Part shown: one piece after another, positions 28,619-37,591 of the stretch
How the letters are laid out: each line of letters begins with the position of its first letter
Position numbering within the stretch: the first letter of the stretch is position 1
NCBI RefSeq assembly: GCF_014203115.1
Contig: NZ_JACHIJ010000004.1
Location: 248,001-312,000 of the forward strand
DNA from: Afipia massiliensis
GTDB taxonomy: Bacteria > Pseudomonadota > Alphaproteobacteria > Rhizobiales > Xanthobacteraceae
DNA length: 64,000 nucleotides
Direction of reading: 5' to 3'
The notes under the pieces: generated by a model
Told to the model about the DNA's origin: nothing
The model's database searches: none
The model's input: only the letters and a program-made list of their open reading frames with translations
Program-made: the position numbers and the translations under genes

Positions 28619-28724
28619 ATGTCGTCCCCGCGAAGGCGGGGACCCATACTCCCTGAGCGAGCGGTTCCTGAAGCGATTCTCATAGTGTTCTGTGGCTATG
28701 GGTCCCCGCTTTCGCGGGGACGAC
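28619..28724. repeat. GTCCCCGC-type inverted repeat pair
   Basis: GTCGTCCCCGCGAAGGCGGG at 28621-28640 faces GGTCCCCGCTTTCGCGGGGA (28701-28720). Between the acyltransferase and polA. The rest of the gap (28725-28814) presumably holds the polA promoter. Confidence 0.85.
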
Positions 28725-28814
28725 GCAGGTTTTGGACTGCCCTCGCCAAGAATCCAGTGTGCATCTACCTTCCAAAGGGGTGTTATTCGCAGCCAAAATC
28801 CTTAAGTTGCGGCC

Positions 28815-31800
28815 ATGCCGAAAAAGCCCGCATCCCCCGCGAAATCACCCGCCGCGAAACCCGCCGCTGTCAAAGAGCCCGCCGCCAAAACTGCGGCGAC
28901 GACGGCTCCTGCGGCCAACGCCCCCGCCAAGGGCGACCACGTCTTTCTGGTGGACGGCTCGGGCTACATCTTCCGCGCCTACCACGCGCTGCCGCCGCTG
29001 AACCGCAAGTCCGACGGCCTGCAGGTCAACGCCGTGCTCGGCTTCTGCAACATGCTGTGGAAGCTGATGCGCGACATGCCGCCGGACAACCGGCCAACCC
29101 ACCTCGCCATCATCTTCGACAAGTCCGAGGTCACGTTCCGCAACGAACTCTATCCCGAGTACAAGGCGCAGCGGCCGCCCGCGCCCGATGACCTCATTCC
29201 GCAGTTCGCGCTGATCCGCGAGGCAGTGCGCGCGTTCGATCTGCCGTGCCTCGAACAGTCCGGCTTCGAGGCCGACGACCTGATCGCCACTTATGTGCGC
29301 GAAGCCTGCGAACGCGGCGCGACCGCAACCATCGTCTCCAGCGACAAGGATCTGATGCAGCTCGTGACCGATTGCGTGTCGATGTACGACACCATGAAGG
29401 ATCGCCGCATCGGCATTCCCGAAGTGATCGAGAAATTCGGCGTACCACCCGAAAAAGTGGTCGAGGTGCAGGCGCTGGCGGGTGACTCGGTTGACAACGT
29501 GCCAGGCGTGCCGGGGATCGGCATCAAGACCGCGGCGCAGCTCATCACCGAATACGGCGACCTCGAAACGCTGCTCAAGCGCGCCCCAGAGATCAAGCAG
29601 CCGAAACGGCGCGAGGCGCTGATCGAGCACGCCGAGAAGGCGCGCATCTCGAAGAAACTCGTTCAACTCGACGACCGTGTGCCGCTCGATGTGCCGCTGG
29701 ATGATCTCGCCGTGCACGAACCGGATTCACGCAAGCTGATCTCATTTCTCAAGGCGATGGAATTCTCGACGCTGACGCGTCGCGTCGCCGAGTATGCGCA
29801 GATCGATCCGTCGGATGTCGAAGCCGATGCCGGCATGAAGAGCGCGTTCGCACCCGCCGATGTCGCGGCTTCATCACCGGCCACACTGCCGCTGGGCGGC
29901 GAGCCTGACCTGTTTGCCAAAGGGACATCGGGCGGAACGTCCAACGCCGGCCAGTGGGCGGGATCGACGCCGCAGCCGAAGCAATCCGCAACCAATGGCG
30001 CGGGACCTCAGACGCCAAAGGCGCTGGCCGATGCCCGCGCCGCGGAAGCGCGCAGCGCCAAATTCAATCGCGCCGCCTACGCGACGATCAAAACCCTCGA
30101 CGAATTGCAGCGGCGGATCGCGCGCGCCTTCGACATCGGCCAGGTTGCCGTGACGGTGGAGACCTCCAGCGCCGACCCGATGCAGGCGGAGATCTGCGGC
30201 ATCTCGCTGGCCACCGGCGTCGGTGAGGCCTGCTATGTACCGCTGGCGCACACCAAGCCCGGCGACGGCTCGGGACTGTTCGCCGGCGGACTGGCATCGG
30301 ATCAGATTAAGGCTGCTGACGCGCTCGCCGCGCTCAAGCCGCTGCTGACGGATGTCGGTGTTCTCAAAATCGGCCACGATCTGAAGTTCGATACCGTGGT
30401 GCTGGCACAGCACGGCATCGAGATGGCTCCCATCGACGACACCATCCTGATTTCCTACGTGCTCGATGCGGGCCGCGCCAAGCACGATCAGGAGTCGCTG
30501 GCCGAGAGCTGGTTCGGCCACAAGGCCATCGGCTTCACAGAGCTGACCGGCACTGGCAAGAACCGCATCGTTTTCGATCAGGTGCAGGTCGACAAGGCCA
30601 CCGAATACGCCGCCGAGCGCGCCGACATCGTACTGCGGCTCTGGCGCGTGCTGAAGCCGCGCCTGATGGCGTATCGCGTCAACACCGTCTACGAGACGCT
30701 GGAGCGCCCGCTGGTGTCCGTGCTCGCGCGCATGGAGCGGCGCGGCATTTCCATCGACAGACAAGTATTGTCGCGTCTGTCCGGCGAGTTCGCGCAGACC
30801 GCCGCGCGCGTCGAAGCAGATATTCAGAAAATGGCGGGCGAGCCGATCAATCCGGGTAGCCCGAAGCAACTCGGCGACATCATGTTCGGCAAGATGGGTC
30901 TTCCGGGCGGCGCGAAAACCAAAACCGGCGCATGGTCCACCTCCGCGCAGATCCTCGACGAACTGGCGGAGGCCGGACATGAATTTCCGAAACATGTTCT
31001 GGAATGGCGGCAGGTCACCAAGCTGAAATCGACCTACACGGATTCACTGCCGGAATACGTCAATCCGCAGACCCATCGCGTGCACACGACCTACGCACTG
31101 GCCGCGACTACCACGGGCCGGCTGTCGTCCAACGAGCCGAACCTTCAGAATATTCCGGTGCGCACAGAGGACGGCCGCAAGATCCGCAAGGCCTTCATCG
31201 CCGCCAAAGGCTACAAGCTGGTCTCGGCGGACTATTCTCAAATTGAACTGCGGCTGCTGGCCGAGATCGCGGACATTCCGTCGCTGAAGCAGGCGTTCCG
31301 GGACAAGCTGGACATTCACGCCATGACCGCGTCGGAAATGTTCGGCGTGCCGATCAAGGACATGCCGAGTGAGGTGCGCCGCCGCGCCAAGGCGATCAAC
31401 TTCGGCATCATCTACGGCATCTCGGCATTCGGCCTCGCCAACCAGCTCGGCATTCCGCGCGAGGAAGCCGGCGCGTATATCAAGAAATACTTCGAGCGCT
31501 TCCCCGGTATCCGCGCCTACATGGATGCGACGCGCGATTTCTGCCGCGAGCATGGCTATGTCGAAACCATCTTCGGCCGCAAATGCCACTACCCGGACAT
31601 CAAGGCGAGCAATCCGTCGATCCGCTCGTTCAACGAGCGCGCCGCGATCAACGCGCGCCTGCAAGGCTCCGCCGCCGATATCATCCGCCGCGCCATGATC
31701 CGGATGGAAGACGCGCTCGCCGAGAAGAAACTGTCAGCACAGATGCTGCTGCAGGTGCACGACGAACTGATTTTCGAAGTGCCGGACGATGAAGTCGCCA

Positions 31801-31916
31801 AGACCTTGCCGGTGGTCCAGCATGTGATGCAGGACGCGCCGTTTCCGGCGGTGTCGCTGTCGGTGCCGTTGCAGGTCGATGCGCGGGCGGCGAACAACTG
31901 GGACGAGGCGCATTAG
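28815..31916 (+). CDS. polA: DNA polymerase I with degenerate proofreading site
   Basis: 1033 residues. Residues 1-38 are an Ala/Lys/Pro-rich extension. The 5'-3' exonuclease follows (FLVDGSGYIFRAYHALPP, FEADDLIATYV, SSDKDLMQLV, GDSVDNVPGVPGIGIKTAAQL). The linker at about 340-420 is low in complexity. The DEDDy exonuclease domain keeps Asp in DLKFD, but the first motif D-x-E reads T-V-E (T447, E449) and the last, Y-x3-D, has R602 in YAAERAD. Two of four metal ligands are therefore gone. The polymerase domain is intact (SADYSQIELR, RRRAKAINFGIIYG, QVHDELIFEVP). Lagging-strand maturation and repair are expected. Confidence 0.96.
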   Translation: MPKKPASPAKSPAAKPAAVKEPAAKTAATTAPAANAPAKGDHVFLVDGSGYIFRAYHALPPLNRKSDGLQVNAVLGFCNMLWKLMRDMPPDNRPTHLAIIFDKSEVTFRNELYPEYKAQRPPAPDDLIPQFALIREAVRAFDLPCLEQSGFEADDLIATYVREACERGATATIVSSDKDLMQLVTDCVSMYDTMKDRRIGIPEVIEKFGVPPEKVVEVQALAGDSVDNVPGVPGIGIKTAAQLITEYGDLETLLKRAPEIKQPKRREALIEHAEKARISKKLVQLDDRVPLDVPLDDLAVHEPDSRKLISFLKAMEFSTLTRRVAEYAQIDPSDVEADAGMKSAFAPADVAASSPATLPLGGEPDLFAKGTSGGTSNAGQWAGSTPQPKQSATNGAGPQTPKALADARAAEARSAKFNRAAYATIKTLDELQRRIARAFDIGQVAVTVETSSADPMQAEICGISLATGVGEACYVPLAHTKPGDGSGLFAGGLASDQIKAADALAALKPLLTDVGVLKIGHDLKFDTVVLAQHGIEMAPIDDTILISYVLDAGRAKHDQESLAESWFGHKAIGFTELTGTGKNRIVFDQVQVDKATEYAAERADIVLRLWRVLKPRLMAYRVNTVYETLERPLVSVLARMERRGISIDRQVLSRLSGEFAQTAARVEADIQKMAGEPINPGSPKQLGDIMFGKMGLPGGAKTKTGAWSTSAQILDELAEAGHEFPKHVLEWRQVTKLKSTYTDSLPEYVNPQTHRVHTTYALAATTTGRLSSNEPNLQNIPVRTEDGRKIRKAFIAAKGYKLVSADYSQIELRLLAEIADIPSLKQAFRDKLDIHAMTASEMFGVPIKDMPSEVRRRAKAINFGIIYGISAFGLANQLGIPREEAGAYIKKYFERFPGIRAYMDATRDFCREHGYVETIFGRKCHYPDIKASNPSIRSFNERAAINARLQGSAADIIRRAMIRMEDALAEKKLSAQMLLQVHDELIFEVPDDEVAKTLPVVQHVMQDAPFPAVSLSVPLQVDARAANNWDEAH

Positions 31917-31942
31917 AGCCTCTGTCACCGTATTATTTGCAA

Positions 31943-32095
31943 ATGTCGTCCCCACGAAGGGCGGGAACCCATAACCACCGAAGGTGGTGAGGATCGTCGA
32001 AAGAGCCGTTGGCTTAGAGAGTATGGGTCCCCGCTTTCGCGGGGACGACGTGATCTTCTTTCTTCCCTCTCCCACAAGGGGAGAGAGAAAAGCTC
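31943..32095. repeat. GTCCCCGC-type pair plus short repeat tail
   Basis: GTCGTCCCCACGAAGGGCGG at 31945-31964 faces GGGTCCCCGCTTTCGCGGGG at 32025-32044. A CTCTCCCACAAGGGGAGAG hairpin at about 32068-32086 follows, ending at the GST stop codon. Between the convergent polA and GST genes. Confidence 0.8.
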
Positions 32096-32720
32096 AACCC
32101 AGTTTCACCTCAAACCCCTTCGTCACGCCCGGCCGTGCCATCATCGTTGCGTACCAGCGCTTCACGTTGGGGAAATCGGCGAGCGCGACCTTGTGACGCT
32201 CGTGCCGCCACGCCCAGCCGAGAATGGCGAAGTCGGCCACCGAGGTTTTGTCCGCGACAAATTCGCGCCCCTCAAGACGCCGGTCCAGCACGGCATAGAG
32301 CCTTCGCGTTTCCTTCATGAAGCGCTCGAGGCCGTAGCGGCGGTCCTGCTCGTTCTCGAGTGCGATGAAATGATGCACCTGGCCGGGCATCGGCCCGAAG
32401 CCGCCCATCTGCCACATCAGCCATTCCAGCACCGGAATGCGTTCGCCCAGATCCCTGGGCAGGAATTTTCCGGTCTTCTCGCCGAGGTACAGGAGGATCG
32501 CGCCAGATTCGAAGATGCTGACCGGCTTGCCGTGCGGACCGTCCGGATCGACGATGGCGGGAATCTTGTTGTTCGGGCTGATCTTGAGGAAGTCCGGCGC
32601 GAACTGCTCGTCCTTCGATATGTTGATGGGATGCACCTTGTAGGGCAGGCCCATTTCCTCCAGCGCGATGCTGATCTTGCGGCCGTTCGGCGTATTCCAG
32701 GTGTAAAGGTCGATGGTCAT
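32094..32720 (-). CDS. Glutathione S-transferase family protein (YfcG/Ure2-like)
   Basis: 208 residues. N-terminal thioredoxin-like domain begins MTIDLYTWNTPNGRKISIALEEMGLPY, with the TPNGRK segment typical of the YfcG/Nu-class disulfide reductases, then NNKIPAIVDPDG and ESGAILLYLGEK (glutathione-binding cis-Pro and Glu-Ser). All-helical C-terminal domain from about residue 90. Likely a GSH-dependent disulfide reductase in the cytoplasm; substrate not readable. Confidence 0.92.
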   Translation of the reverse strand: MTIDLYTWNTPNGRKISIALEEMGLPYKVHPINISKDEQFAPDFLKISPNNKIPAIVDPDGPHGKPVSIFESGAILLYLGEKTGKFLPRDLGERIPVLEWLMWQMGGFGPMPGQVHHFIALENEQDRRYGLERFMKETRRLYAVLDRRLEGREFVADKTSVADFAILGWAWRHERHKVALADFPNVKRWYATMMARPGVTKGFEVKLG

Positions 32721-32828
32721 TTGCTGCCTTTATTGATCTTGCGCTGTTGACGGTGGGCGATCCGCTGTGGAATGTCCACGCCGCAGAGGATAAATTCCCG
32801 CAATTCCCCGTAGCTTGAAGAGATCGCC

Positions 32829-33392
32829 TTGTCCAAATCAGCGTCCCGCGCCCGCCTTGCCGACATCATCCGCAAACGCTCGTTCGGGCGCGGCGAAATC
32901 ACGCTGGCGTCCGGCCGCAAGAGCGATTTCTACTTCAACCTGAAGCCCACCATGCTCGATCCGGAAGGCGCCGCTCTTCTTGCGGAACTGTCGCTCGACG
33001 CGCTGAAGGACGATCAGGTCGATTACATCGGTGGACTGGAGATGGGCGCGGTGCCGATTGCCGGCGCCATCGCGCAACTGTCGTGGCTCAAGGGGCATCC
33101 CATTGCAGCCTTCTTCGTGCGCAAGAAGCCGAAGGAACACGGCGCGCGGCTCGCGGTCGAAGGCCTCGCCAAGGGCGAAAGCCTGAGCGGCAAACGCATC
33201 GTTATCGTCGAGGACGTCACCACCACCGGCGGATCCGCGATCAAGGCGGTGGACGCGGTGAAGGACGCCGGCGGCGAGGTCGTGATGGTGTTCACCATGG
33301 TCGACCGGGACGAAGGTGCCACCGAAGCGTTCACCGAAGCCGGCATTCCGTTCCGCGCGCTCTACAAGGCGGGCGAATTTCTGAAAGGCTGA
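32829..33392 (+). CDS. pyrE: Orotate phosphoribosyltransferase
   Basis: 187 residues from a TTG start at 32829, with GAAGAGA seven bases ahead and no ATG or GTG in a better place. PyrE makes OMP from orotate and PRPP. The PRPP loop is [18 protein letters not shown] (about 122-139), and the family pattern includes [32 protein letters not shown] and [12 protein letters not shown]. Standard length for the short bacterial form. Confidence 0.95.
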   Translation: MSKSASRARLADIIRKRSFGRGEITLASGRKSDFYFNLKPTMLDPEGAALLAELSLDALKDDQVDYIGGLEMGAVPIAGAIAQLSWLKGHPIAAFFVRKKPKEHGARLAVEGLAKGESLSGKRIVIVEDVTTTGGSAIKAVDAVKDAGGEVVMVFTMVDRDEGATEAFTEAGIPFRALYKAGEFLKG

Positions 33393-33418
33393 TGCCGCTC
33401 CTCCTCACCACTGAAAAT

Positions 33419-33550
33419 TCTCGGTCGTTCCGGCCAAGCGAGCAAAGCGAGCGCGAGCCGGAATCCATAACCACGGAATAGAGAATGCAGATATCTCCCC
33501 GTCCCCACCGACTTCGGGGGTTATTGGTCCCGGCTTTCGCCGGGACGACC
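33419..33550. repeat. Intergenic repeat pair reaching the antiporter start
   Basis: A GTCGTTCCGGCC...GCCGGAATCCATAACCA half near 33422-33474 and a GGTCCCGGCTTTCGCCGGGACGAC half at about 33525-33549. The right half ends one base before GTG 33551. If translation began at ATG 33485 the protein would carry the repeat peptide LVPAFAGTT. Confidence 0.75.
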
Positions 33551-34960
33551 GTGAAAAGCATCCTCGCCTGCGTCCTGCTTTTGCTTCTCCCCGCACCCGC
33601 GTTTGCCGCCGAAGGACTGGACGGCGCGAAGCTGTCGATCCTGTGGGCGCTGCCGTTCGTCGGCATCCTTTTGTGTATCGCCACAGGTCCGGTGTTCTAT
33701 CCTCACGTCTGGGAGCATCACTATGGCAAGTTTACCGCGTTCTGGGCGGCGCTGATCGTCATCCCGCTGTTCGCGACCGTCGACGTGTCCACTGTGACGA
33801 CCACGCTCGCGCACACCGCGCTGCTGGAATACATGCCGTTCATCCTGCTGCTGCTGGCGCTGTTTGTGGTGGCCGGCGGCATCTATCTCGAAGGCAACCT
33901 GCGCGACAGCGTCTTCACCAACACCGTGCTGCTCGCGGTCGGTTCGGTGATGGCCAGCATCGTCGGCACCACGGGTGCTGCGATGATCCTGATCCGCCCG
34001 CTGATCCGCTGCAACGACAGCCGCAGATATAACGCGCACGTCGTGGTGTTCTTCATCTTCCTCGTCGCCAATATCGGCGGCGCGTTGTCCCCGCTTGGCG
34101 ATCCGCCACTGTTCATCGGCTTCCTCAAGGGCGTCGATTTCTTCTGGACCACGAAGTACCTCTGGCAGGAAACGCTGTTCGTGGGCGGCGTTGTGCTGAC
34201 GGTCTTCATGGTGATCGATCTTTACATGCACCACCGCGAGGGCCGTTTCTCGAAGAAGAAAGATCCGACACCCGACTCACCGCTCAAGCTGCACGGCAAA
34301 ATCAACCTCGCGCTGATTGCGGTCGTCATCGCCGCCATCCTGATGAGCGCGCAGTGGAAGCCCGGCATTGCCTTCAACGTCGCGGGCGTCGAACTGCGAA
34401 TTCAGGACCTGCTGCGCGATGCTATCTTCGTTGTGGTGGTGTTCGCATCGCTTGCGTGGACCAGGAAATCGGATCGCGAGGCCAACGGGTTTTCGTGGGG
34501 ACCGATCCAGGAAGTGGCGATCCTGTTCGCCGGCATCTTCATCTGCATCGTGCCGGTGATGGCGATGTTGCAGGCGGGCGCGCAGGGGCCGTTCGCCGCC
34601 CTGCTCGGTCTCGTCACCAATGCCGACGGCAGCAACAACGCCGCCGCCTATTTCTGGCTGACCGGCATCCTGTCGTCGTTCCTCGACAACGCGCCGACTT
34701 ACCTCGTGTTCTTCCAGCTCGCGGGCGGCGATCCGCAGGTGCTGATGGGAGCGAAGGCCGCGACGCTGGCCGCGATCTCGTCCGGCGCGGTCTACATGGG
34801 CGCCAACACCTATATCGGCAACGCACCGAACTTCATGGTCTACGCCATCGCGCGGCAGGCCGGGGTGAAGATGCCGAGCTTCTTCGGCTACATGGTCTGG
34901 TCGATGCTGGTGCTGGTTCCGACCTTCGTACTGACGACGTTCCTGTTCTTCAAGCCGTAG
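33551..34960 (+). CDS. Sodium:proton antiporter, NhaD-like
   Basis: 469 residues from GTG 33551; GGGAC, the end of the repeat, provides a weak ribosome site. A signal peptide (MKSILACVLLLLLPAPAFA) precedes about eleven membrane segments. The ion-transporter fold shows as VGTTGAAMILIRPLIRCN, VVFFIFLVANIGGALSPLGDPPLFIGFLKGV and a second half with SSFLDNAPTYLVFF and ISSGAVYMGANTYIGNAPNFMVYAIA, matching NhaD/arsenite-citrate superfamily repeats. Probably Na+/H+ exchange. ATG 33485 is in frame but would start inside the repeat. Confidence 0.85.
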   Translation: MKSILACVLLLLLPAPAFAAEGLDGAKLSILWALPFVGILLCIATGPVFYPHVWEHHYGKFTAFWAALIVIPLFATVDVSTVTTTLAHTALLEYMPFILLLLALFVVAGGIYLEGNLRDSVFTNTVLLAVGSVMASIVGTTGAAMILIRPLIRCNDSRRYNAHVVVFFIFLVANIGGALSPLGDPPLFIGFLKGVDFFWTTKYLWQETLFVGGVVLTVFMVIDLYMHHREGRFSKKKDPTPDSPLKLHGKINLALIAVVIAAILMSAQWKPGIAFNVAGVELRIQDLLRDAIFVVVVFASLAWTRKSDREANGFSWGPIQEVAILFAGIFICIVPVMAMLQAGAQGPFAALLGLVTNADGSNNAAAYFWLTGILSSFLDNAPTYLVFFQLAGGDPQVLMGAKAATLAAISSGAVYMGANTYIGNAPNFMVYAIARQAGVKMPSFFGYMVWSMLVLVPTFVLTTFLFFKP

Positions 34961-35012
34961 GCGCGCCTCGGCTTCGGACATGACGAAGAAATCCGCTGGC
35001 GGAGAAGTCCTG

Positions 35013-35918
35013 ATGAAAGTTGCGGTAATGGGAGCCGGAGCGGTCGGCTGCTACTTCGGCGCGATGCTGGCGCGGGCCGGGCACGACGTAACCCTGATCG
35101 CGCGGCCGCAACATGTCGAAGCCATCAGGCAGCATGGCCTGATGTTCGAGAGCCGCAGCTTCAACGGCGCAATTCCGGTGCAGGCCACAACCGAGGCTTC
35201 CGGCGTCGACGACGCAGACATCGTGCTGTTCTGCGTGAAGTCGGCAGACACCGAATCCGCTGGACAGTCGATCGCTCCCTTCCTGAAGCCGAACGCGACG
35301 GTCCTCTGTCTTCAGAACGGCGTGGACAATGCCGAGCGGCTGCAGGCAACAATCCGGCAAATCGCGGTTCCCGCCGTTGTTTACGTCGCCACCGAGATGG
35401 CGGGCCCGGGCCATGTCAAACACCACGGGCGCGGCGAGCTGATTGTCGGCGCCTCACCGGCTAGCGCGGACATCGCGCGGCAGTTCAGCGACGCTGCGAT
35501 ACCGACAACGGTCTCGGACAACGTGATCAGCGAGCTGTGGGTCAAGCTGATCACGAACTGCGCCTACAATGCCCTGTCGGCGGTTGCGGATCTGCCTTAC
35601 GGGCCGTTGCTCAAGGTCGAGGGTGTCACCGGCGTGATGCACAATGTCATCGACGAATGCACCGCCGTCGCACGGGCGCTCAATATCCCGCTTCCCGAAA
35701 CTCTGCGCGATGCGACGCTGGCGCTCGCTGCCGCGATGCCGGCGCAGCATTCCTCCACCGCCCAGGATCTGGCGCGCGGCAAACTCACCGAGATCGACTA
35801 TCTGAACGGGTACGTGGTGAAAAAGGGAAAAGAGCTCGGCATCGCGACGCCTACCAATCTCACGTTGCACGTCATGGTCAAGTTGCGCGAAGCGCACCTG
35901 CAACATTCGCATTCCTAA
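35013..35918 (+). CDS. 2-dehydropantoate 2-reductase family protein
   Basis: 301 residues from ATG 35013 with GGAGAAG ahead; ATG 34980 is a weaker choice. NADPH-binding loop MGAGAVGCYFGAML, then VLFCVKSADTE and LQNGVDNAERL. The conserved catalytic Lys is in WVKLITNCAYNALSAV and the C-terminal part has KLTEIDYLNGYVVKKGKELGI. It could be PanE, reducing ketopantoate for coenzyme A, but paralogues of this family are common, so I give no symbol. Confidence 0.9.
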   Translation: MKVAVMGAGAVGCYFGAMLARAGHDVTLIARPQHVEAIRQHGLMFESRSFNGAIPVQATTEASGVDDADIVLFCVKSADTESAGQSIAPFLKPNATVLCLQNGVDNAERLQATIRQIAVPAVVYVATEMAGPGHVKHHGRGELIVGASPASADIARQFSDAAIPTTVSDNVISELWVKLITNCAYNALSAVADLPYGPLLKVEGVTGVMHNVIDECTAVARALNIPLPETLRDATLALAAAMPAQHSSTAQDLARGKLTEIDYLNGYVVKKGKELGIATPTNLTLHVMVKLREAHLQHSHS

Positions 35919-35993
35919 CCTCGCGTTTACCATCGCGTCTTAAGGTCATTGACGCTGCGGCATAAGCCTGCCGCGGGTGTCAGCGTTGCGTGA

Positions 35994-36827
35994 GTGGGGC
36001 CGTCGGTGTTGCGTAAACAGTTGCGTACTTCGCGCGTGCGGCGCCGCATGACGCTTGTTCTCACCCTCATGCTGGCGATGCCCGTGGCGCTTGCGCCACG
36101 CGCGGCGTCCGCAGGCATTTTCGATTTCCTGTTCGGCGGCGACAAGCCGGAGCGGCAAGCGCCGAAGCAGGCGCCAAGCAATGCCTTCGCCGATCCGTTC
36201 GGCCTGTTCAATTCCGATCCAGCACCCGCGCCGTCGGCTTCATCCGGCGGACGCTTCACCACCTATTGCGTGCGGAGCTGCGACGGCCGGTATTTTCCGC
36301 TGACCTCGCGCGGCGGCGGCACGCCCGCGCAGATGTGCCAGTCGTTCTGCCCAGCCAGCCAGACCAAGGTGTTCTCCGGCAACAGCATCGATTATGCAGT
36401 CGGCAACATGGGCGAGCGCTATGTCGATACGCCGAATGCCTTTGCCTACCGCAAGGCGCTGAAGGCGGACTGCACCTGCAACGGCCGCGACCCGGCGGGC
36501 CTCGCGCCGGTCGACCTGTCGCTCGACACCACGCTGCGCCCCGGCGACATCGTTGCAACTTCGGACGGGCTTGTCGCTTATTCCGGCACGACTTCCGCCA
36601 ACGGCCAGACCGCCCAGTTCACGCCGGTCAACAACTATCCGGGCCTGACGCCGGCGCTGCGCGCGCGGCTTGGCGAGATGAAGGTCGCGCCGGTGGCCGC
36701 CGAACTTCCTGAGGATACCTATTCGTCGCAGGACATCACCGGATCGCTCGCGCAGCCCGAAGCGCCGCAGGCCGCCGTTGTGCCGTCGCCGAAGATCGCC
36801 GCGCCGAAACCCCGCGCGCGGATGTAA
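35994..36827 (+). CDS. DUF2865 domain secreted protein
   Basis: 277 residues from GTG 35994; TTG 36009 or ATG 36048 are possible starts. An Arg-rich n-region, then a signal peptide to PRAASA. The DUF2865 domain (about 85-175) carries TYCVRSCDGRYFPL, MCQSFCPASQTKVFSG, and ADCTCNGRDPAGLAPVDLSLDTTLRPGDIV, with six cysteines that may form disulfides. C-terminal tail rich in Pro and Ala. The function of the family is unknown; export to periplasm or surface is inferred. Confidence 0.85.
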   Translation: MGPSVLRKQLRTSRVRRRMTLVLTLMLAMPVALAPRAASAGIFDFLFGGDKPERQAPKQAPSNAFADPFGLFNSDPAPAPSASSGGRFTTYCVRSCDGRYFPLTSRGGGTPAQMCQSFCPASQTKVFSGNSIDYAVGNMGERYVDTPNAFAYRKALKADCTCNGRDPAGLAPVDLSLDTTLRPGDIVATSDGLVAYSGTTSANGQTAQFTPVNNYPGLTPALRARLGEMKVAPVAAELPEDTYSSQDITGSLAQPEAPQAAVVPSPKIAAPKPRARM

Positions 36828-36856
36828 TACGAGAAACGAATCGCGAACGCCTCAGC

Positions 36857-36982
36857 TGTCGTCCCCGCGTAAGCGGGGACCCATAACCACCGGCCTCGTG
36901 TTGTGGGGACGATGTCGAGGCAAACATCCCTTAAGATTTGAGAATTCAGCGAGTATGGATCCCCGCTTTCGCGGGGGCGACA
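36857..36982. repeat. GTCCCCGC-type inverted repeat pair
   Basis: TGTCGTCCCCGCGTAAGCGG near 36857-36876 faces GGATCCCCGCTTTCGCGGGG at about 36957-36976. Between the DUF2865 gene and the convergent unknown gene at 37028. Interior 36885-36955 has no recognised feature. Confidence 0.8.
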
Positions 36983-37027
36983 CAGCAGATAAACGCAATC
37001 GCTGAGACTGTAAGTCGATGAGACTCT

Positions 37028-37459
37028 TCACCGCCCGACGATGACGCCGATCACGTTCGGTGCGGCGAGATATTTTTCTTCCATCTCCATGCGCGCCCGC
37101 GCCTTGATCTCCGGCGTCAGCAGGCCGCGATGTTCGGCCAGGATCATCCAGCAATAGCCCCACCAGTCGGTCAGGATGCCGGTGTCGTCGATCAGATCGT
37201 AGCCGTGCTCCGCGGCGAAGATCCGCGCGCGCGCCTCGTCCAGTGAATCGAGGAATTCATGATCCTTCAGCGAGAACAGGTCGTCGCTGAAATCGTCGGT
37301 GGTGTAGCCCCATACCGACATGCAGACCGCATTGAACTCGCGGTCGATATGATCGTCGTCCACCAGCCGCGTCCGGGCGGCGGTATGGAGACGGGAGAGC
37401 GTCCGGGCGAAGTCCGCGATGCGCGTCAGCGCCGTGTTGTCGAAAGCGATATTGGACAT
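37028..37459 (-). CDS. Unknown acidic protein with SOS-box promoter
   Basis: 143 residues from ATG 37459, with GAGG at six bases. No signal peptide or membrane segment. Residues 1-35 look helical and basic (ALTRIADFARTLSRLHTAARTRLVD); the centre is acidic and aromatic (VWGYTTDDFSDDLFSLKDHEFLDSLDEARARIF), then LTDWWGYCWMILAEHRGLLTPEIKARARMEMEEKYL. I do not recognise a family. A perfect alphaproteobacterial LexA box lies 85 bases upstream, so the gene may be induced by DNA damage. Its function cannot be read from sequence. Confidence 0.8.
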   Translation of the reverse strand: MSNIAFDNTALTRIADFARTLSRLHTAARTRLVDDDHIDREFNAVCMSVWGYTTDDFSDDLFSLKDHEFLDSLDEARARIFAAEHGYDLIDDTGILTDWWGYCWMILAEHRGLLTPEIKARARMEMEEKYLAAPNVIGVIVGR

Positions 37460-37543
37460 GTAGTCCTCAAGACCAATGACAGACCCTAGATGTGGTGGCG
37501 CAACGCGCCGAATCACAATGATATATCAATGACTTGCTAAAGT

Positions 37544-37558
37544 GTTCTTAATTTGTTC
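37544..37558 (-). promoter_or_regulatory. Predicted LexA (SOS) box
   Basis: On the minus strand GAAC-AAATTAA-GAAC, an exact fit to GAAC-N7-GAAC (the mirror form is GTTC-N7-GTTC), the LexA site of alphaproteobacteria. A -35-like TTAAGA overlaps it, with TGATAT 17 bases further on as -10. That arrangement puts LexA directly over the promoter of the gene at 37459. No binding data. Confidence 0.65.
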
Positions 37559-37591
37559 TGAATGCAAGACGAAGCAGCCGGGCCCAAACTG

